Origin: Leptolyngbyaceae cyanobacterium CSSed165cm_216
Lineage (GTDB): Bacteria; Cyanobacteriota; Cyanobacteriia; Phormidesmidales; Phormidesmidaceae
Reading direction: 5' to 3'
Length of the DNA stretch: 19,188 nt
Assembly: GCA_007135385.1 (NCBI GenBank)
Contig: SLIY01000479.1
Location: 1 to 19,188, forward strand
In this document: in pieces, positions 15,058 through 19,188 of the stretch
Position numbering within the stretch: the first letter of the stretch is position 1
Layout of the letters: each line of letters opens with the position of its first letter
Program-made: the position numbers and the translations under genes
The notes under the pieces: generated by a model
The model's input: the letters and a program-made list of their open reading frames with translations, nothing else
Told to the model about the DNA's origin: nothing
Database searches by the model: none

Positions 15058-15291
15058 ATGAACTTTCAATTCAAATACCTAGCCATTTTAGCCACCGTTG
15101 GTGCCATTGGTATGGGGTCCGTCGCCGCATTGAATAGTCCCGCTGGAGATCCCTGTGCCGGGGCCGACCCTTGTGCCCCAGCGGCTAGCCCCGCCGACCC
15201 CTGTGCGGCGGATCCCTGCGCCGTAGCTGATCCCTGTGCCGCTGATCCCTGTGCCGCTGATCCCTGTGCCGCTGATCCCTGTGCTGGCTGA
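15058..15291 (+). CDS. Secreted protein of tandem Asp-Pro-Cys-Ala units
   Basis: 77 residues. A signal peptide (1 to about 24: MNFQFKYLAILATVGAIGMG, then SVAA) is followed by a mature part of about 50 residues built almost only from Asp, Pro, Cys, Ala and Gly. There are eight DPCA units, at first irregular (DPCAGA, DPCAPAASPA, DPCAVA), then uniform DPCAA. The last four units come from a 15-base tandem repeat. There are no aromatic and almost no basic residues after the signal. Evenly spaced cysteines with aspartates suggest metal binding or thiol chemistry in the periplasm, which is inference. I do not know this exact family. It precedes a DoxX gene by 59 bases with no terminator, so the two are probably co-transcribed. 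The start has only a weak GAGAG ribosome site. Confidence 0.75.
   Translation: MNFQFKYLAILATVGAIGMGSVAALNSPAGDPCAGADPCAPAASPADPCAADPCAVADPCAADPCAADPCAADPCAG
15226..15285 (+). repeat. 15-base in-frame tandem repeat, four copies
   Basis: GCTGATCCCTGTGCC occurs at 15226-15240, 15241-15255 and 15256-15270 exactly, and at 15271-15285 with a final T. Each copy encodes Ala-Asp-Pro-Cys-Ala, so copy number can change without a frameshift. Confidence 0.9.
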
Positions 15292-15350
15292 AACCGTAAT
15301 CTTATAGCCACTTAGATACCACTGAATTTACTGTTGTTGAGGTTCACCCC

Positions 15351-15767
15351 ATGTATACATCTAAAGACTACGCCCTGCTGATTTTGCGCTTAACCACCGT
15401 ATTTATCTTTTTGCCCCACGGATTAGCCAAAGCCTTTGACTGGTCGATGGCGACGGGTATGTTCTCAGCCATGGGATTTCCAGGATTCTTGGGTCCGATT
15501 ATTGGCATTGTGGAAGTGATTGCCAGCTTGCTACTGATTGTTGGTCTGTTTACCCCATGGACCAGCCTAGCGATTTTAGCGATCATGGCGGCGGCGATTA
15601 CCGGAGTGCACCTCCCTGCTTCCATTGCCGCTGGATCAGCCACCGCTGGATTAGAACGGGATGTTGTGCTGGTAGGGGCGGCCTTAATTTTGATGGCCTT
15701 TGGCCCTGGTGCTGTGGCCCTAGGCCGTCGCGACGCCCCCATGGTCAATCCGGCCTCCCAAAGGTGA
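15351..15767 (+). CDS. DoxX-family membrane protein
   Basis: 138 residues with four predicted helices at about 7-24, 46-66, 70-88 and 104-125. The pattern LRLTTVFIFLPHGLAKAFDW, then GIVEVIASLLLIVGLFT, then ERDVVLVGAALILMAFGPG is characteristic of DoxX/SURF4-type inner-membrane proteins. Members act in quinone-linked redox or sulfur chemistry and in stress responses, but many have no known role. GAGG lies eight bases before the ATG. The gene closely follows the DPCA gene, which makes a joint function likely. A hairpin with an 11-bp stem follows. Confidence 0.87.
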   Translation: MYTSKDYALLILRLTTVFIFLPHGLAKAFDWSMATGMFSAMGFPGFLGPIIGIVEVIASLLLIVGLFTPWTSLAILAIMAAAITGVHLPASIAAGSATAGLERDVVLVGAALILMAFGPGAVALGRRDAPMVNPASQR

Positions 15768-15789
15768 ATGGAGCAGTAGACGAGTGGTA

Positions 15790-15818
15790 CCCAGATTTGA
15801 GCAACCATCAAATCTGGG
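15790..15818 (+). terminator. Perfect 11-bp hairpin after the doxX gene
   Basis: CCCAGATTTGA (15790-15800) and TCAAATCTGGG (15808-15818) pair around GCAACCA, 22 bases past the stop. No T tract follows. A second hairpin, GGTGCCC/GGGCACC (15864-15891), lies before the next gene. Confidence 0.5.
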
Positions 15819-15938
15819 ATGTTGCTGAGTTAAGGAATAGAATCTGTAAGCATGACCTTTTCTGGTGCCCTGGCTCCGCCGTCGGGGCACCTATCTAAGG
15901 TGGTATGGTGACAGGCAGAGGCGGAAAAGAACGGCGCT

Positions 15939-16673
15939 ATGGTGACATCAATCGGTTTAATGTTGGCCGTTGGGTTAGCGCTAGTGCACGGCTTTATCTC
16001 TCGCCTAGAGGTGGATGCCTGGATGCCGGAATATCGCTGGATATCCTTTACCGGCGGAATTTCTATGGCTTACATCTTCCTGGAGGTGCTGCCAGAACTC
16101 AGCCAAGCCCAGACCGAATTTGCCGCCTCGTTTCCCCAGATACTGGGACATCTGGAACACCACACCTATCTAATGGCGTTACTGGGATTAACCGTCTTTT
16201 ACGGCCTCGATCGCCTGGTGTTAACCTCCCGTCAGCTCAATCGCACCCACCATGATCGCGATCGGGCCAGTACCCGAGTGTTTTGGATACATATGGCGGC
16301 CTTTGCCAGCTTAAATCTGATCTTTGGTTATCTGCTACAAGACCTGAGTGAACACAGTTTGATCGAGTGCATGGTGTTTTTTATCGCCGTAGCGCTCCAT
16401 TTTTTCATCATGGATCATGGGTTGCGCGAGCACCATAAAGCCCTTTACGATCAGCGGGGGCGTTGGTGGTTGACCGGGGCCATTTTGATCGGGGCGATCG
16501 CCGAACTGTTCATTCACCTGGATGAAGCGATCGTCGCTTTAGTTTGGGCCTTTCTGGCTGGCAGCATCATCCTGAATATCCTCAAACGGGAGCTACCCGA
16601 AGCCCAGAAAACCTGCTTTTGGTCATTTTTGACTGGAGCCACCCTCTATTCGGGGCTATTATTGCTGATCTAA
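15939..16673 (+). CDS. Multi-pass membrane protein, weakly ZIP-transporter-like
   Basis: 244 residues with seven or eight hydrophobic helices (about 3-20, 35-53, 75-93, 113-133, 140-158, 175-193, 195-214, 226-243). TGGISMAYIFLEVLPEL (38-54) and AFLAGSIILNILKRELPE (204-221) recall the ends of ZIP-family metal transporters (FLAG... ELLPE). Histidines cluster in loops: HLEHH (71-75), THH (103-105), DHGLREHH (159-166). The usual ZIP helix IV/V motifs HNxxDG and HExPHE are absent, so I name only a resemblance. It may move or sense a metal ion or serve another membrane role. It lies 171 bases after doxX, with two hairpins between, so it may be expressed separately. The ATG at 15939 has no strong ribosome site. 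Confidence 0.7.
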   Translation: MVTSIGLMLAVGLALVHGFISRLEVDAWMPEYRWISFTGGISMAYIFLEVLPELSQAQTEFAASFPQILGHLEHHTYLMALLGLTVFYGLDRLVLTSRQLNRTHHDRDRASTRVFWIHMAAFASLNLIFGYLLQDLSEHSLIECMVFFIAVALHFFIMDHGLREHHKALYDQRGRWWLTGAILIGAIAELFIHLDEAIVALVWAFLAGSIILNILKRELPEAQKTCFWSFLTGATLYSGLLLLI

Positions 16674-16721
16674 ATCGGATCAATGACTTTAGGAAATGCT
16701 AGAAGGGACAGGCCTAGAGTA

Positions 16722-16744
16722 GGGGCACAGCAGTGCTGTGCCCC
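16722..16744. terminator. GC-rich terminator-type hairpin
   Basis: GGGGCACAGC (16722-16731) and GCTGTGCCCC (16735-16744) form a perfect 10-bp stem with an AGT loop, extended by an A-T pair, then TTAACCTTG. It lies 48 bases after the ZIP-like gene. Confidence 0.6.
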
Positions 16745-16787
16745 TTAACCTTGTGAAGGCCTCAACCGTTTTGCCTGCGAACGTTTC

Positions 16788-18401
16788 ATGTTGTCGATGA
16801 TGCTCCTACTTCAACTGTCCTCAGAAACAGCCAATGCCCTGCCCACTAGCGAAGTTACGGGTTTAGTCAATACCCTGATTATTCTGCTGCTGGTGGCAAC
16901 GGGGGTGGCATTGGTCACCCGCTGGCTGCGAATTCCCTACGTGGTGGGGTTGGTTCTGGCCGGTCTGATTATGACTGGTGAGGGTTTACCCATCGCCATT
17001 AGCCTCAACCCTGACATTATCCTGAATTTATTTTTGCCTATTCTTATCTTTGAGGCAGCCATTAATACTGACATCAGTCGGCTGCGCAGCACCATCAAGC
17101 CCATTGCCCTACTGGCCGGACCAGGGGTGGTGTTATCAGCCGCAATTACAGCCTCGCTGCTGCATTGGGGCCTGGGCCTGGAGTGGATTACCGCCGCCGC
17201 CGTGGGGGTGATTTTAACCATTACCGACACCGTATCGGTGATTGCTGCCTTTAGAAATGTGTCGGTGCCTGGACGGCTGGCCACCATTGTTGAAGGGGAA
17301 AGTTTATTTAACGATGGGGTCGCCCTAGTCTTACTCAGCTTAATTTCTACGACCCACATGCAAGGATCCTTCAGCCTGGTAAATGGGGTACAGCAGTTGT
17401 TTATTGCCTTTGTGGGGGGTGGATTGCTGGGCCTGGGCTTGGGCTATCTCTGTGTGGGACTGTTTCGGCAGCTAGACGATGCCCTCAGTAACATTTTGCT
17501 GACGGTAGCGGTGTCGTTAGGCACCTTTCAGATTGGTCAAGTCTTGGGGGTTTCTAGCGCGATCGCCGTGGTGATTGCGGGTTTGGTGATTGGTAACCTG
17601 GGCTTTCGCCAAACCTCAGCCTCGATCAAAGTCACCCTATTAAGTTTTTGGGAATATGCTGGATTTGGGGTGAATACCTTTATCTTTTTGCTGGTGGGTT
17701 TGGCCGTTGACCCCAGGGGGTTAGTGAATACCCTGCCAGCGGCCCTACTGGCCATTGTCGCCTACCAAATTGGCCGAGTGGTGGTGATTTACCCGCTGCT
17801 GTACTTGCTGCGATTTTTCGATCGCCCCATTCCCTTTCGCTGGCAGCATGTGATGATTTTCGGCAATGTCAAAGGGTCCCTATCTATGGCCCTGGCTCTG
17901 ACGTTGCCGTTCACCCTGCCCGCTCGCGAGCAGGTAATCACCCTAGTGTTCAGTACGGTGTTGGTGTCCTTGGTGGGTCAAGGGTTGAGCCTGTCCTGGC
18001 TGGTGAAGCAGCTCCAGTTGTCTAAGCCATCCCCCTTTCGTCAGCAGGTGGAAGATTTGCGACTGAATATTATTGCCGCCAAAGCGGCTCAGGCAGAACT
18101 GTTAAATTTATTAGAGGTGGGTAGTCTACCCAAGTTTTTATACGAGGAATTTTTTGCCCGCTACCAGGCCCGCATTGCCCAGGGGGAAGAGGGGCTGCGT
18201 AGCCTCTATAATCAGCGGCCTTCCTATAAATCTACCGGTCTGGTGGACACTGAGTACTTAGATGGTCTTTGGCGCCGGCTGTATTTGGCTGAAAAGGGGG
18301 CGATTAACCAGGCCATTTTCAAGGGACTACTGCCCGATGATGTGGCCCGCCCCTATCTTCAAGATCTGAATGAAAAGTTGCTGTCGCTAAAAGATACTTA
18401 G
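16788..18401 (+). CDS. CPA1-type monovalent cation/proton antiporter (NhaP class)
   Basis: 537 residues. About twelve helices fill residues 22-405. Key family signatures are LFLPILIFEAAIN (81-93), the ion-binding Asp147 in ITDTVSVIAAF (145-155), and EGESLFNDGVALVLL (169-183). Two motifs differ from common NhaP versions: TDTVSV rather than TDPVAV, and FGNVKGSLSMALAL (358-371) rather than WGGLRGAVSLAL. A cytoplasmic tail of about 130 residues, charged and helical, follows and may be regulatory. It would exchange Na+ or K+ for H+ across the cytoplasmic or thylakoid membrane, controlling pH and salt. Cyanobacterial NhaS1/NhaS2 proteins are candidates for the closest kin, untested. The start could be 16788 or the ATG pair at 16797-16802; no ribosome site decides. 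Confidence 0.92.
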   Translation: MLSMMLLLQLSSETANALPTSEVTGLVNTLIILLLVATGVALVTRWLRIPYVVGLVLAGLIMTGEGLPIAISLNPDIILNLFLPILIFEAAINTDISRLRSTIKPIALLAGPGVVLSAAITASLLHWGLGLEWITAAAVGVILTITDTVSVIAAFRNVSVPGRLATIVEGESLFNDGVALVLLSLISTTHMQGSFSLVNGVQQLFIAFVGGGLLGLGLGYLCVGLFRQLDDALSNILLTVAVSLGTFQIGQVLGVSSAIAVVIAGLVIGNLGFRQTSASIKVTLLSFWEYAGFGVNTFIFLLVGLAVDPRGLVNTLPAALLAIVAYQIGRVVVIYPLLYLLRFFDRPIPFRWQHVMIFGNVKGSLSMALALTLPFTLPAREQVITLVFSTVLVSLVGQGLSLSWLVKQLQLSKPSPFRQQVEDLRLNIIAAKAAQAELLNLLEVGSLPKFLYEEFFARYQARIAQGEEGLRSLYNQRPSYKSTGLVDTEYLDGLWRRLYLAEKGAINQAIFKGLLPDDVARPYLQDLNEKLLSLKDT

Positions 18402-18727
18402 GGGGCTGTACCGGTGTTCTAGTCTGGCATCAGCTTAAGATGTGTTACTTAGCTTCTTCTTAACCTGCAAGCTCTGGCAATATAAAGACAGCATTTAGGA
18501 TCCAAGCTCTCCATAGCCCTGCCACCCACAGCGGCCGATTCATTCGGTGGTTTGGGTCAACGGCATAGCGACCCACCATAGCTATCGCCACACCGGGTAG
18601 GGCGTTGTCACAGGTGGCCCATCGGGCGGCTATTTTGCCGCTCCAAAGCTTAATCATTGGCTACCGCTACCGCTTTACACCAACTGGCCAGCGTTATCAA
18701 TCCCCCAAAGCTGCGAGGAAATCCCCC
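18402..18727. other. 326-base gap without a convincing gene
   Basis: Begins with CTGTACCGGTGTTCTAG (18406-18422), a near copy of 11690-11706. A minus-strand open frame at 18460-18657 (65 residues) and the upstream extension of the 48-residue gene both cross this region; neither has a good ribosome site or recognisable content. I see no hairpin with a T tract. Confidence 0.45.
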
Positions 18728-18874
18728 ATGGAAACCATCTGTTGGGAACACTTCAAGCACCGCTATGACCCCCAGGGGCAGCTCAAAGCCTGGGCCGACT
18801 ACCAGCGAGCTTATCGCCAATGGCGACAGGCCCAGCTGGCCCAACCCTCCACCCTGACGCCAGAACGACGTTAG
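18728..18874 (+). CDS. Hypothetical 48-residue protein
   Basis: Starts at the ATG at 18728, with GAGGAA about ten bases upstream; a TTG at 18605 would give 89 residues but lacks support. The peptide METICWEHFKHRYDPQGQLK... continues with AWADYQRAYRQWRQAQLAQ and a TLTPERR end. It is rich in Trp, Tyr, Gln and Arg, probably one or two amphipathic helices, and has no signal peptide. I do not recognise the family. It is flanked by a repeat-rich hairpin region and then a minus-strand gene. Confidence 0.5.
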   Translation: METICWEHFKHRYDPQGQLKAWADYQRAYRQWRQAQLAQPSTLTPERR

Positions 18875-18892
18875 TGGGCTAAGGGGTCTATT

Positions 18893-18922
18893 CAGTTAAA
18901 GATGTCCCAGTTAAAGATGTCG
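18893..18922. repeat. 15-base tandem duplication
   Basis: CAGTTAAAGATGTC occurs at 18893-18906 and again at 18908-18921 with a 15-base period, just after the 48-residue gene. Confidence 0.8.
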
Positions 18923-18938
18923 GGCTGACAGGGTTCAC

Positions 18939-18988
18939 GGTTTACGATTCACGGTCTACGGTCGGCCGTGCACCGTGAACCGTAAACC
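18939..18988. terminator. Long imperfect hairpin of heptamer repeats between convergent genes
   Basis: Arms of 23 bases (18939-18961, 18966-18988) match at 20 positions around a TCGG loop. The left side reads as heptamers GGTTCAC, GGTTTAC, GATTCAC, GGTCTAC. It sits 64 bases after the 48-residue gene and 22 bases from the end of the minus-strand gene, so it could end transcription in both directions. Confidence 0.55.
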
Positions 18989-19009
18989 CATTACCAGACT
19001 GACTGAGCA

Positions 19010-19188
19010 CTAGCTCACAGGCATTGCCAGTGGGGTGGCGACGTCAGCCTCGCTATCCTTCTGCTGTTTCGCCTCCAGATAGGCGGCCAGTTGGGTTTCA
19101 ATGTTCTGCCGCACAATTTGGCGGAAGTCCAGGAAATGTTCGGCCTGGGCACACACCGACACATAGTTAGCGGCCACCCCTGGGTAGC
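19010..19188 (-). CDS. 3' end of an unidentified gene, cut by the window edge
   Basis: The minus strand is open from the window edge to a TAG at 19010-19012, giving the last 58 or so residues. They include GVAANYVSVCAQAEHFLDF, then RQIVRQNIETQLAAYLEAKQ, and end DVATPLAMPVS. It looks like a long amphipathic helix followed by a flexible tail. Composition and codon use are coding-like. I do not recognise the family. Confidence 0.6.
   Translation of the reverse strand, partial: YPGVAANYVSVCAQAEHFLDFRQIVRQNIETQLAAYLEAKQQKDSEADVATPLAMPVS

Noticed and set aside
15066..15311. Minus-strand frame with repeated AQGSA units
   Set aside because: It is the antisense reading of the DPCA repeats; only the plus strand has a signal peptide and a sensible gene neighbour.
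18460..18657. Minus-strand 65-residue frame with many Trp and Ala
   Set aside because: No Shine-Dalgarno, no known family, and it overlaps the region upstream of the 48-residue gene; too weak to call, though not excluded.

Overview
The window looks like chromosome from a filamentous or Leptolyngbya/Phormidium-type cyanobacterium. The evidence is at least a dozen HIP1 octamers (GCGATCGC, e.g. 37-44, 6906-6913, 14962-14969), a group 2 sigma-70 factor, a cyanobacterial-style Ser/Thr kinase, a DUF2808-like secreted protein, a type II NAD(P)H dehydrogenase, and heptanucleotide repeats between genes. Genus is inference. I saw no rRNA, tRNA, CRISPR array, transposase or prophage gene.

Layout. 1-1746: a membrane-anchored Ser/Thr kinase with an outside C-terminal domain. 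1896-4252 (minus): a polyamine-type ABC pair, ATPase (potA) then Tat-exported binding protein (potD), with no permease genes beside them. 4457-5355: a small lipoprotein gene and a convergent 89-residue unknown. 5760-6722 (minus): the sigma factor. Divergent from it, 7102-11528 (plus) is a complete carbohydrate ABC importer (binding protein, two permeases, ATPase), with a duplicated repeat cassette between the first two genes. 11867-13324: NDH-2. 13476-13958 (minus): a DUF2808-like protein that ends abruptly. 14514-16673 (plus): a run of small envelope genes, namely an EF-hand-like mini-protein, a secreted protein of tandem Asp-Pro-Cys-Ala units, a DoxX-family membrane protein, and a multi-pass protein with weak resemblance to ZIP metal transporters. 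16788-18401: a CPA1 cation/proton antiporter. 18728-18874: a 48-residue unknown. 19010-19188 (minus): the 3' end of an unidentified gene.

How the genes fit together. Much of the window concerns membrane transport and the cell envelope: polyamine uptake, sugar uptake, cation/proton exchange and a respiratory quinone reductase, with a kinase and an alternative sigma factor as regulators. The least ordinary part is 14514-16673. The eight-cysteine DPCA protein and the DoxX gene 59 bases behind it look co-transcribed, and a metal or redox role in the periplasm is the best guess, though unproven.

Intergenic DNA is rich in repeats: perfect hairpins that look like terminators, heptamer arrays, a 49-base dispersed repeat, and a 66-base tandem duplication inside the sugar operon.
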